This document shows, piece by piece, positions 1 to 5,383 of a stretch of 6,499 nt of DNA. Under the pieces are notes generated by a model. It was not told the DNA's origin and searched no databases. It was given only the letters and a program-made list of their open reading frames with translations. The stretch covers positions 2,123 through 8,621 of the forward strand of contig DIVE01000059.1 of NCBI GenBank assembly GCA_002423265.1, written 5' to 3'. The DNA is from Methylophilaceae bacterium UBA6140. GTDB lineage: Bacteria > Pseudomonadota > Gammaproteobacteria > Burkholderiales > Methylophilaceae. Made by a program: the position numbers and the translations under genes. Each line of letters begins with the position of its first letter. Position 1 is the first letter of the stretch.

Positions 1-509
1 GGATAGACGCTGGGCCATGAGCTGATGCGCTGCTGGTGGATGTGCGGTGCGAACAGTTCGGTCAGCGAAGAACAGACGGCTTCCTGCCATGGGCGCTGAC
101 GGGCGAAATTGATATAGGCATCCACCGCAAAACGCACACCGGGACTGACCAATTTGAGCGAAGTGATGTCCTCGCGGCTGAGGCCGACCGCCTCGCCAAG
201 CTTGATCCAGGCTTCGATACCGCCTTCATGGCCATCGACGCCGTCGTGGTCGGTGATGCGCACGATCCATTGCTTGCGCACTTCCTTGTCCGGGCAGTTG
301 GAGAGAATCGCGGCATCTTTCTGCGGGATACCGATCTGATAGTAGTAACGGTTGGCGACCCAGCACTGCAGTTGTTCCTTGGTCAGTTTGCCTTCGTACA
401 TCATGACGTGGATCGGGTGGTAGATATGGTAGCCCTGACCTTTTTCACGAAGCTTGGCTTCGAATTCCTCACGGGTCCAGGGAAGATTATGGTTGGCAAC
501 TGCATTCAT
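1..509 (-). CDS. pqqC: PqqC, pyrroloquinoline-quinone synthase (partial, C-terminus beyond the left edge)
   Basis: PqqC carries out the last step of PQQ formation, a cofactor-free oxygen-dependent ring closure and multi-electron oxidation of AHQQ in the cytoplasm. The 169 readable codons match the all-helical PqqC fold: YHIYHP around residue 28, WVANRYYYQ at 50-58, IPQKDAAI at 61-68, DHDG at 87-90, GVRFAVDAY at 124-132, and [10 protein letters not shown] at 152-161. By analogy with the Klebsiella enzyme (offset of four), His28, His88, His158 and Arg161 correspond to active-site residues H24, H84, H154 and R157. The remaining active-site residues lie past the edge. Family members are about 240-250 residues, so roughly 75-80 are missing. 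The ATG at 507-509 is preceded by AGGAG at 516-520, which overlaps the pqqB stop, so translation is probably coupled to pqqB. Identification is very secure. Confidence 0.97.
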   Translation of the reverse strand, partial: MNAVANHNLPWTREEFEAKLREKGQGYHIYHPIHVMMYEGKLTKEQLQCWVANRYYYQIGIPQKDAAILSNCPDKEVRKQWIVRITDHDGVDGHEGGIEAWIKLGEAVGLSREDITSLKLVSPGVRFAVDAYINFARQRPWQEAVCSSLTELFAPHIHQQRISSWPSVY

Positions 510-515
510 GCTGTT

Positions 516-520
516 CTCCT
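516..520 (-). promoter_or_regulatory. Shine-Dalgarno site of pqqC, overlapping the pqqB stop codon
   Basis: On the minus strand AGGAG sits six bases before the pqqC ATG, and its first base lies in the pqqB stop codon (TGA, 520-522). This fixes the pqqC start and suggests ribosomes finishing pqqB reinitiate on pqqC. Confidence 0.8.
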
Positions 521-1437
521 CAAAGAGTGATATCCATGCCGTCGTAGGCGACTTCAATGCCGTGACGCGTCAATTCTGCACGCTCGGCCGAATCCTCCCT
601 CAGGATGGGATTAGTATTGTTGATATGAATCAAGACCTTGCGCGATGCGTTGAATTCATCGAGCTTCTCGATCATGCCGCCGGGCCCGGATTGCGGATTG
701 TGGCCGATGTCGCGTGCTTTTTTGGTCATCAGGCCCAGATCAATCATTTCAGTATCGGTCCAGAAGGTGCCGTCAACCATGATGCAATCGGCCTGATTCA
801 TCAGCGGCGGCAGGTGCGGCTCGATCTCGGCCAGGCCCGGCGCGTAGAAGCACTTCTTGCCGTTAGTCGTATCTTCGATCAATACGCCGATGGTGTCGCC
901 CGGATGCGGGTCGTTGCGATGCGGAGAATACGGCGGCGCGGCGCTTTTCAGTGCCACAGCGGTGAATTTAAGGTTGGGCACATTCGGCACTGTAAAGCTG
1001 GTTTTTCCGTCAATCGGCACACTGTGATGATTGATGCCGCAATAATGACCCAGTATGTTCAGAATCTGATTACCTGAAGTCAGATCGCCGTACACCATGT
1101 CGGTGCAGTAAATTTCGCGTTTGACTGTACCTTCACGCAGCATGTACAGACCGGTAGTGTGATCTATTTGTGCGTCGATCAGCACGATAGCCTGTATCCC
1201 GGTGTCTCTTATTGCCCGGCCGGGCTGCAGCGCAGGAAAGTCCTGGATTTGCTGCAAAACGTCGGGCGATGCGTTGAACAGCACCCAGTTGACCCCGTCA
1301 GCGCTGACGCAGATCGAGGACTGTGTGCGTTTGGTTGCCTTGATAGTGCCTTTACGCAGTCCATCGCAATTTTGGCAATTGCAATTCCACTGTGGAAAAC
1401 CACCACCTGCCCCAGCCCCTAAAACATGTATATGCAT
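520..1437 (-). CDS. pqqB: PqqB, PQQ biosynthesis protein of the metallo-beta-lactamase superfamily
   Basis: The 305-residue protein has the usual PqqB length. The N-terminus begins with a glycine-rich strand ([14 protein letters not shown], 6-19), followed by the CNCxNC cysteine cluster (Cys19, Cys21, Cys24) that binds structural zinc in PqqB proteins. The metal-site motif DAQIDH (88-93) replaces the HxHxDH of ordinary metallo-beta-lactamases. VDGTFW (221-226) and LIHINNTNP (269-277) are further family signatures. Biochemical work on the family assigns PqqB to hydroxylation of the tyrosine side of the processed PqqA Glu-Tyr unit; older literature proposed a role in PQQ export. No signal peptide or membrane segment is seen, so it is likely cytoplasmic. 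It lies between pqqA and pqqC. A weak purine-rich ribosome binding site (AAGAAGAG) precedes the ATG, which may keep its yield below that of PqqA. Confidence 0.97.
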   Translation of the reverse strand: MHIHVLGAGAGGGFPQWNCNCQNCDGLRKGTIKATKRTQSSICVSADGVNWVLFNASPDVLQQIQDFPALQPGRAIRDTGIQAIVLIDAQIDHTTGLYMLREGTVKREIYCTDMVYGDLTSGNQILNILGHYCGINHHSVPIDGKTSFTVPNVPNLKFTAVALKSAAPPYSPHRNDPHPGDTIGVLIEDTTNGKKCFYAPGLAEIEPHLPPLMNQADCIMVDGTFWTDTEMIDLGLMTKKARDIGHNPQSGPGGMIEKLDEFNASRKVLIHINNTNPILREDSAERAELTRHGIEVAYDGMDITL

Positions 1438-1474
1438 AATTCTCTTCTTTTAATAATTTTCAGCCTGAACGCTG

Positions 1475-1525
1475 TGCCTGTGGCTGTAAACAAAACGGGC
1501 CGCCCGTAGGCAGCCCGCACAGGCA
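1475..1525 (-). other. Long-range pairing enclosing or competing with the pqqA-pqqB terminator
   Basis: On the minus strand TGCCTGTG (1525-1518) is perfectly complementary to CACAGGCA (1482-1475). If the terminator opens, pairing extends by GCTG (1514-1511) with CAGC (1486-1483), leaving a three-base CGG bulge. The eight-base stem can enclose the terminator hairpin in a read-through transcript. The twelve-base version shares the terminator's 5' arm and excludes it. This could be an RNA-stabilising stem or an antiterminator; the sequence alone cannot say which. Confidence 0.45.
1488..1517 (-). terminator. Intrinsic (probably partial) terminator between pqqA and pqqB
   Basis: Read on the minus strand, CGGGCTGCC (1517-1509) pairs with GGCGGCCCG (1504-1496). 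This gives nine base pairs (one G-U) closed by a C(UACG)G tetraloop of the very stable UNCG class. The run TTTTGTTT (1495-1488) follows immediately, giving a textbook Rho-independent terminator. It begins 13 bases after the pqqA stop and ends 50 bases before pqqB. Since pqqB and pqqC lie downstream on the same strand and no clear promoter is visible in the short gap, it probably acts as a leaky terminator that sets the pqqA to pqqBC ratio. Confidence 0.85.
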
Positions 1526-1530
1526 ATCAA

Positions 1531-1602
1531 TTAACGATTGCAAACGTACATTGTTACTTCAAAGCCGAAACGCATTTCAGTAGCTGCTGGTTTTGTCCAC
1601 AT
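1531..1602 (-). CDS. pqqA: PqqA, PQQ precursor peptide (23 residues)
   Basis: This 23-codon gene encodes the ribosomal peptide from which PQQ is made. It starts MWTKPA, has the diagnostic FEVTMY core (14-19) and ends CNR. Glu15 and Tyr19, spaced E-x3-Y, are the two residues that the radical SAM enzyme PqqE, with chaperone PqqD, cross-links. The rest of the peptide is discarded. The MWTKPA start resembles beta- and gammaproteobacterial PqqA rather than the longer Methylobacterium form. The C-terminal VCNR with a cysteine differs from the FASR/FANR ends I recall from Pseudomonas. The strong AAGGAG at 1609-1614, six bases before the ATG, suggests high translation. It is the first gene of the pqq cluster and is followed by a terminator. 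PqqD and PqqE are not in view and are expected beyond pqqC. Confidence 0.97.
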   Translation of the reverse strand: MWTKPAATEMRFGFEVTMYVCNR

Positions 1603-1608
1603 AATAAT

Positions 1609-1614
1609 CTCCTT
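1609..1614 (-). promoter_or_regulatory. Strong Shine-Dalgarno site of pqqA
   Basis: AAGGAG on the minus strand lies six bases before the pqqA ATG. It is the best ribosome binding site in the window and confirms that this very short gene is translated. Confidence 0.85.
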
Positions 1615-1730
1615 GTGATTGATTGATTATCGCCATGAATTTGTTTCCTGACGTGTGGCCATTTTGCTACCCGCCCCGGCTTTCGCACAGGGCAAAAATA
1701 CCGAATCGCACCTAAGTATTTTCATGACAT

Positions 1731-1757
1731 GCACCTGCCGGAATCCTTGGCAGGCGC
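1731..1757 (-). terminator. Weak hairpin after the DAHP synthase gene
   Basis: CCTGCC (1734-1739) and GGCAGG (1749-1754) form a six-base-pair stem, extendable by two pairs across one mismatch, starting 7 bases after the DAHP synthase stop. On the minus strand it is followed by a mixed sequence without a U-run, so intrinsic termination is doubtful. It may only protect the 3' end of the message. Confidence 0.3.
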
Positions 1758-1763
1758 ATCGGT

Positions 1764-2846
1764 TCATATTTTCTGCACGCGACTGGCTCTGCGGTTGCGC
1801 ACACCGGAGGCCAGATTTTCCAGCAGTTCGACCGTGTCATCCCAGCCCAGGCAGGCGTCGGTGATGGATTTGCCGTATTCCAGCTTGCAGCCCGGCACCT
1901 GGTCCTGACGGCCTTCGTGCAGATGCGACTCCACCATGACACCCATGATGCGCTCTTCGCCGTTGGAGAGCTGACGCGCGATATCCTGCGCGACGTCTTT
2001 TTGCTTGAGGTAGTCCTTCTGACTGTTGGCATGGCTGCAATCAACCATCAGCTTGGGGATAATGCCGGCAGCAACGAGTGCGGCGCAGGCTGCCTCGACG
2101 CTCTCGGCGTTGTAATTCGGGGTTTTGCCACCGCGCAGGATCAAGTGACAATCTTCATTGCCGGAGGTGGAAATGATGGCCGAGCGGCCTTCCTTGGTCA
2201 CGGAAAGGAAATGATGCGGATTGGAGGCAGTCTTGATCGCATCGATGGCGACGCGCACGTTACCGTCCGTACCGTTCTTGAATCCGACCGGGCAGGAAAG
2301 CCCGGAAGCCAGCTCGCGGTGTACCTGGGATTCCGTCGTGCGGGCGCCGATCGCGCCCCAGCTCACGAGGTCAGCAGTATATTGCGGCGTGATGGTATCG
2401 AGAAACTCCATGGCGGCCGGCATGCCGACTTCATTGACATCAAACAGGAATTTTCGCGCTTTCTCCAGGCCTTCGTTGATACGATAGGTGCCATCGAGGA
2501 ACGGATCGTTGATCAGGCCTTTCCAGCCCAGTGTGGTGCGCGGCTTTTCGAAATAGACACGCATGACGATCATCAGATCGGCGGCCAGATGCTTGCGCAC
2601 CGCAATCAGACGGCGGGCATATTCGAGACCGGCCTCGGTGTCGTGAATCGAACAAGGACCGACCACCACCAGCAGGCGGTCGTCAATCCCGTGCAGGATA
2701 CGGTGAATGGCGGCGCGCGCGGCCAGAATGTTGTGCGTGGACTCCGAACTCTCCTTGAGCTTGTCGAGCAGCTCAAGCGGAGTAATCAGGTCCTTGATCT
2801 CGCGGATGCGAACATCATCGGTCGCCAGTTTTTCGTAATCAGTCAT
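1764..2846 (-). CDS. aroG: Class I 3-deoxy-7-phosphoheptulonate (DAHP) synthase, AroG-like
   Basis: The enzyme condenses phosphoenolpyruvate with erythrose 4-phosphate, the first committed step of the shikimate pathway. The 360 residues match the AroF/AroG/AroH family throughout: LVVVGPCSIHD (59-69), YFEKPRTTLGWKG (98-110), the block GARTTESQVHRELASG (167-182), GFKNGTDG (188-195), ILRGG (236-240), MVDCSHANS (267-275), GVMVESHL (302-309) and SITDACLGW (327-335). Metal ligands Cys65, His272, Glu306 and Asp330 are all present, each four positions after its E. coli AroG counterpart. Pro154 and Ser184, equivalent to Pro150 and Ser180 that matter for phenylalanine inhibition of AroG, are kept, so Phe-type feedback is plausible. 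The ATG is 24 bases after the hisC stop. The only Shine-Dalgarno-like motif (AGGGT, 2861-2865) is far from the start, so translation may depend on coupling to hisC. The symbol aroF is equally used for such genes. Confidence 0.95.
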   Translation of the reverse strand: MTDYEKLATDDVRIREIKDLITPLELLDKLKESSESTHNILAARAAIHRILHGIDDRLLVVVGPCSIHDTEAGLEYARRLIAVRKHLAADLMIVMRVYFEKPRTTLGWKGLINDPFLDGTYRINEGLEKARKFLFDVNEVGMPAAMEFLDTITPQYTADLVSWGAIGARTTESQVHRELASGLSCPVGFKNGTDGNVRVAIDAIKTASNPHHFLSVTKEGRSAIISTSGNEDCHLILRGGKTPNYNAESVEAACAALVAAGIIPKLMVDCSHANSQKDYLKQKDVAQDIARQLSNGEERIMGVMVESHLHEGRQDQVPGCKLEYGKSITDACLGWDDTVELLENLASGVRNRRASRVQKI

Positions 2847-2870
2847 TGCGTTGTGTTTGCACCCTGTTCT

Positions 2871-3980
2871 TTATAATTTGTTCGAGAGTATTTGTTCCAG
2901 CACTTCCAGAAAGCGGGCATTTTCGCTGAACAAGCCGACACTGACCCGCAAGTAATCCGGCATTCCGTAATTGGCTACCGGCCGGACGATCACGCCGTTC
3001 TCCAGCAACCGGCGATAGACAGCGCCGGCATTATCCACACGCACACTGACGAAATTGCCGAACGAAGGAATATACGCCAATCCGAGCCGGTCGAAAGCCT
3101 GCGTCAATTGCAGCATCCCGGCCTGATTCAGCGCGTAGCTCTGCTCGACGAAATTGTCGTCGGCCAGCGAAGCCGCTGCCGCTGCCTGCGCCACGCTGTT
3201 GACATTGAACGGCTGACGCACGCGATTCATCATGTCGGCCGCATCGGGCGAAGCTGCGCCGTAACCGATACGCAAGCCTGCCAGACCATAGGCCTTGGAA
3301 AAGGTGCGCGAAATGATCAGGTTGTCGAATTCATCCAGCCAGTTGAAGCTTTCAGACTTGGCGGCAGGCGGCATGTATTCGTCGTAGGCTTCGTCCAGCA
3401 CCACCAGGGCCGATGGCGGCACGCTACGCAAAAAGTCCAGCAAGGGCGCTTTTTCCAGCATGGTGCCGGTCGGGTTGTTGGGGTTGGCAATGAAGATCAT
3501 GCGCGTCTGCGGCGTGATGGCTGCCAGCATGGCATCGAGATCATGACCGTAATCCCGCGCGGGCACGGTCACGCCTCTTGCCCCGACGGCTTGCGTTGCC
3601 AGCGCATAAACGGCAAACGCATGTTGCGAATAGATGGCTTCGGCGCCGGGTGTCAGAAAAGCACGGGCGGCCAGTTCCAGTATATCGTTGGAACCGTTGC
3701 CGAACACCAGCTGCTCCGGCTTGAGCGCGAATTTTGCGCATACCGCGTCGCGCAACGCAAAGCTGCTGCCGTCCGGATATCGAGCAATCTCTTCCAGCGC
3801 CTGCTGCATCGCTTCATGGGCTTTCGGGCTGGCACCGAGCGGATTTTCATTGGAAGCCAGCTTGACGATCCGGTTCGGGTCCAGGCCCATTTCACGCGCG
3901 AGATCGGAGATCGGCTTGCCCGGTTGATAAGGGGCAATGGCACGAATATGGTCGGGTGCAAGTTCACTCAGTCTGGTCAC
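2871..3980 (-). CDS. hisC: Histidinol-phosphate / aromatic aminotransferase (HisC2 type)
   Basis: This is a pyridoxal-phosphate fold-type I aminotransferase of 369 residues, normal for HisC. Visible signatures are [10 protein letters not shown] (40-49), FGNGSND (93-99), IANPNNPTG (164-172), [10 protein letters not shown] (193-202), the PLP-lysine segment [17 protein letters not shown] (224-240) with Lys229, and the C-terminal arginine in LRVSVG (344-349). HisC transaminates histidinol phosphate, but copies next to pheA in betaproteobacteria are usually a second paralogue. Here, between pheA and a DAHP synthase, it probably also or mainly transaminates phenylpyruvate, 4-hydroxyphenylpyruvate or prephenate; that specificity is inference. 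The start is GTG at 3978-3980, chosen because AAGGA (3986-3990) lies five bases upstream and the N-terminus fits the family. A terminator-like hairpin sits just upstream in the leader. Confidence 0.94.
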   Translation of the reverse strand: MTRLSELAPDHIRAIAPYQPGKPISDLAREMGLDPNRIVKLASNENPLGASPKAHEAMQQALEEIARYPDGSSFALRDAVCAKFALKPEQLVFGNGSNDILELAARAFLTPGAEAIYSQHAFAVYALATQAVGARGVTVPARDYGHDLDAMLAAITPQTRMIFIANPNNPTGTMLEKAPLLDFLRSVPPSALVVLDEAYDEYMPPAAKSESFNWLDEFDNLIISRTFSKAYGLAGLRIGYGAASPDAADMMNRVRQPFNVNSVAQAAAAASLADDNFVEQSYALNQAGMLQLTQAFDRLGLAYIPSFGNFVSVRVDNAGAVYRRLLENGVIVRPVANYGMPDYLRVSVGLFSENARFLEVLEQILSNKL

Positions 3981-3985
3981 GGAAA

Positions 3986-3990
3986 TCCTT
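3986..3990 (-). promoter_or_regulatory. Shine-Dalgarno site supporting the GTG start of hisC
   Basis: AAGGA on the minus strand is five bases before the GTG at 3978-3980. No in-frame ATG with a comparable site lies near, so this site decides the start. Confidence 0.75.
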
Positions 3991-4008
3991 CAACAATCCT
4001 GATCAAGT

Positions 4009-4035
4009 AAAAATAAAAATGCGGCATTAAGCCGC
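4009..4035 (-). terminator. Intrinsic terminator in the hisC leader
   Basis: On the minus strand GCGGC (4035-4031), loop TTAAT, GCCGC (4025-4021) forms a five-base-pair GC stem followed by ATTTTTATTTTT (4020-4009), a very good U-tract. It points toward hisC and ends 28 bases before its GTG. On the plus strand the hairpin has A-runs only before it, so it works in one direction. Too little room remains between it and the hisC Shine-Dalgarno for a separate promoter. Transcripts reaching hisC must therefore read through it, as in an attenuator, unless it is simply a leaky end for the serC-pheA message. Confidence 0.7.
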
Positions 4036-4076
4036 TACGGTCGATGATTGACTGGAAACAAAAATATCACACCGGA

Positions 4077-4187
4077 CGTCATTCCGGAAACCGCAGAGCG
4101 GTTATCCGGAATCCAGTATTTTCAATGTGTCACTGGGTCCCGAGTCACTGGATTCCGGGTTCGGCTTGCAGCCGCCCCGGAATGACG
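4077..4187. repeat. Palindromic REP/MITE-like element of two inverted 41-bp units
   Basis: The outer arms cgtcattccgg (4077-4087) and ccggaatgacg (4177-4187) are perfect 11-base inverted repeats. The inner arms ccggaatccagt (4106-4117) and actggattccgg (4147-4158) are perfect 12-base inverted repeats. The element is thus a pair of 41-base units, 4077-4117 and 4147-4187, in opposite orientation around a 29-base centre. Each unit is itself a hairpin: ATTCCGG/CCGGAAT closes a core that differs between units but stays self-complementary (AACCGC-AGA-GCGGTT at 4089-4103; CGGCT-TGC-AGCCG at 4162-4174). This is the style of dispersed GTCATTCCGG-type repeats common in Proteobacteria. No transposase is present, so it would be non-autonomous. 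Confidence 0.85.
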
Positions 4188-4209
4188 ACATTTTTATTTC
4201 GCTTTTATC

Positions 4210-4218
4210 ATTATATCA
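4210..4218 (-). promoter_or_regulatory. Candidate extended -10 promoter for the hisC-aroG unit
   Basis: The minus strand carries a consensus TATAAT at 4215-4210 preceded by TGA (4218-4216), forming the extended -10 motif TGnTATAAT. The -35 region is poor (AGGACC at 4237-4232, three of six matches with a 16-base spacer), which extended -10 promoters tolerate. Transcription would begin near 4203, giving a leader of about 220 bases that carries the palindromic element and the terminator before hisC. An imperfect palindrome, ccggatacccgg at 4222-4233, lies in the promoter spacer and might be an operator. Confidence 0.5.
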
Positions 4219-4281
4219 TCGCCGGATACCCGGTCCTGACTGAAAGCCGCACGCCCAACCTCCAGGCCTGAACGAGAGCGC

Positions 4282-5349
4282 CTAAACGACAGCAACAGGG
4301 TACGACCCTAACACCTTCAGCAACGAAGCACGCTTCTGCAATTCATCGAGCGCGGCCGTCACATTGGCATCGCGCTGGTGGCCTTCGATATCGACGAAGA
4401 ACACGTACTCCCAGATTCCCAGGCGCGACGGGCGCGATTCGAGCTTGGTCATACTGACCTGATGTCTGGCCAGCGGTTCGAGCAAATCGACGACAGCACC
4501 CGGCACGTTACGGGTCGCCATCACCAGCGAAGTCTTGTCGCGGCCGGATGGCGCAACATCGTGACTGGAAAGCACGAGGAAACGTGTCGTATTCTTCGGA
4601 TCGTCCTCGATATTATCAGCCAGCAGATTCAGTTCGAACAGCTCGCCGGCACGGCGGCTGGCAATCGCCGCGCTACCGGGCTCAAGCGTAGCCAGCCGCG
4701 CGGCTTCGGCATTACTGGCGACCGCTTCCAGCGCAACACCGGCAAGATTCTGATTCAGCCATTCATGGCATTGCGAGAGCGACTGTGCGTGCGAATAGAG
4801 CTTGTGGATCGAGGTTTTATCGGCTTCCTTGCTCAGCAGATTATGGTGCACCGGCAAAGCCACTTCACCGCAGATGTGGGCTGAAGTGCTCATCAGCAAA
4901 TCCAGCGTTCTGCCGACTGCGCCTTCGGTCGAATTTTCCACCGGCACGACACCGTAATCCACCTTGCCCGCCTCGACATTGCGAAACACTTCATCAATCG
5001 AGGCACACTGCACCGGCGACGAAAGTCCGCCGAACTGCTTGTTGGCAGCCTCTTCGCTGAAGGTGCCGAGCGGACCGAGAAACGCCACCGAGAGTTCTTT
5101 TTCCAGCGCACGGCAATTTGACATCACGCTGCGGAAAATCGCCGTAATGGCTTCGCCCGACAACGGCCCGCCGTTCTTTTCAAGCAGCCGGCGCAAGACC
5201 TGCGCTTCGCGTTCCGGACGATAGATCGGCCCTTCGCCCTTGAGCGCACCGATCTCGCGCGCGTGGCTCGCGCGTTCATTGACCAGCTTGAGCAGCTGTT
5301 CGTCGATGGCGTCAATGCGGTCGCGGTGCTTTTTAAGAAGATCGTCCAT
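4282..5349 (-). CDS. pheA: Bifunctional chorismate mutase / prephenate dehydratase (P-protein)
   Basis: PheA converts chorismate to prephenate and then to phenylpyruvate, the phenylalanine branch. The 355-residue protein has three domains in the usual order. The first is an AroQ chorismate mutase helical domain (about 1-85) with RIDAIDEQLLKLVNERA at 11-27 and a Lys-containing segment before YRPERE (43-48). The second is a prephenate dehydratase domain (about 88-265) with FLGPLGTFSEEAA (90-102), VPVENSTEGAVG (135-146) and the catalytic NTTRFLVL (253-260, Thr255-Arg256-Phe257). The third is a C-terminal ACT domain (about 272-352) with the GAVVDLL region (284-290) and ESRP (304-307), the phenylalanine-binding motifs, so allosteric feedback is expected. 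The ATG at 5347-5349 lies 34 bases after serC with only a weak purine stretch (AGAG) before it. Co-transcription with serC is likely. No truncation is apparent. Confidence 0.97.
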   Translation of the reverse strand: MDDLLKKHRDRIDAIDEQLLKLVNERASHAREIGALKGEGPIYRPEREAQVLRRLLEKNGGPLSGEAITAIFRSVMSNCRALEKELSVAFLGPLGTFSEEAANKQFGGLSSPVQCASIDEVFRNVEAGKVDYGVVPVENSTEGAVGRTLDLLMSTSAHICGEVALPVHHNLLSKEADKTSIHKLYSHAQSLSQCHEWLNQNLAGVALEAVASNAEAARLATLEPGSAAIASRRAGELFELNLLADNIEDDPKNTTRFLVLSSHDVAPSGRDKTSLVMATRNVPGAVVDLLEPLARHQVSMTKLESRPSRLGIWEYVFFVDIEGHQRDANVTAALDELQKRASLLKVLGSYPVAVV

Positions 5350-5383
5350 AGTCTCTGTCAGTCAGTGTTCTACAAGTCCCGCC

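Larger units (their letters stand above)
1603..1763 (-). promoter_or_regulatory. Intergenic region aroG-pqqA, likely to hold the pqqA promoter
   Basis: This 161-base gap contains no convincing gene. A -10-like GATAAT occurs at 1631-1626, about 24 bases before the pqqA start, but no good -35 is found 16-18 bases upstream. A sigma-70 promoter is therefore only weakly supported and an activator or alternative sigma factor is possible. A short tandem AATC run (three copies) lies between the -10-like box and the Shine-Dalgarno. The space itself, compared with the tight gaps elsewhere, is the main reason to expect a promoter here. Confidence 0.35.
3981..4281. other. Non-coding gap between pheA and hisC
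   Basis: Of these 301 bases, the left third holds the hisC ribosome binding site and leader terminator, the middle the 111-bp palindromic element, and the right part the candidate promoter. Between the pheA stop and the promoter only an eight-base palindrome (caggcctg, 4263-4270) stands out, and no pheA terminator with a U-run is seen. A short plus-strand open frame (4044-4271) is made largely of the palindromic element and I do not regard it as a gene. Confidence 0.7.

Noticed and set aside
1737..1747. gccggaatcct after the DAHP synthase gene, resembling an end of the palindromic element
   Set aside because: Only about nine bases match and the partner arm CCGGAATGAC is absent, so a remnant copy cannot be claimed.
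1655..1864. Plus-strand frame starting GTG with a signal-peptide-like LLPAPAFAQG segment
   Set aside because: It has no ribosome binding site, its first hydrophobic run is very short, and two-thirds of it lies antisense to or beside the DAHP synthase end. The AxA-like site is most likely chance.
1917..2876. Long plus-strand open frame (319 codons) opposite the DAHP synthase
   Set aside because: It is produced by codon bias of the real gene on the other strand, with no recognisable protein motifs.
2892..4010. Long plus-strand open frame (372 codons) opposite hisC
   Set aside because: It is an exact antisense shadow of hisC; its translation shows no recognisable family, while the minus strand has a complete aminotransferase.
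4159..4192. Possible leader peptide for hisC starting at the minus-strand ATG at 4192
   Set aside because: It is a translation of the palindromic element without clustered Phe, Tyr, Trp or His codons and without a Shine-Dalgarno, so it does not support classical attenuation.
4044..4271. 75-codon plus-strand frame in the pheA-hisC gap
   Set aside because: About half of it is the palindromic element read through, no Shine-Dalgarno precedes it, and the product resembles nothing known.
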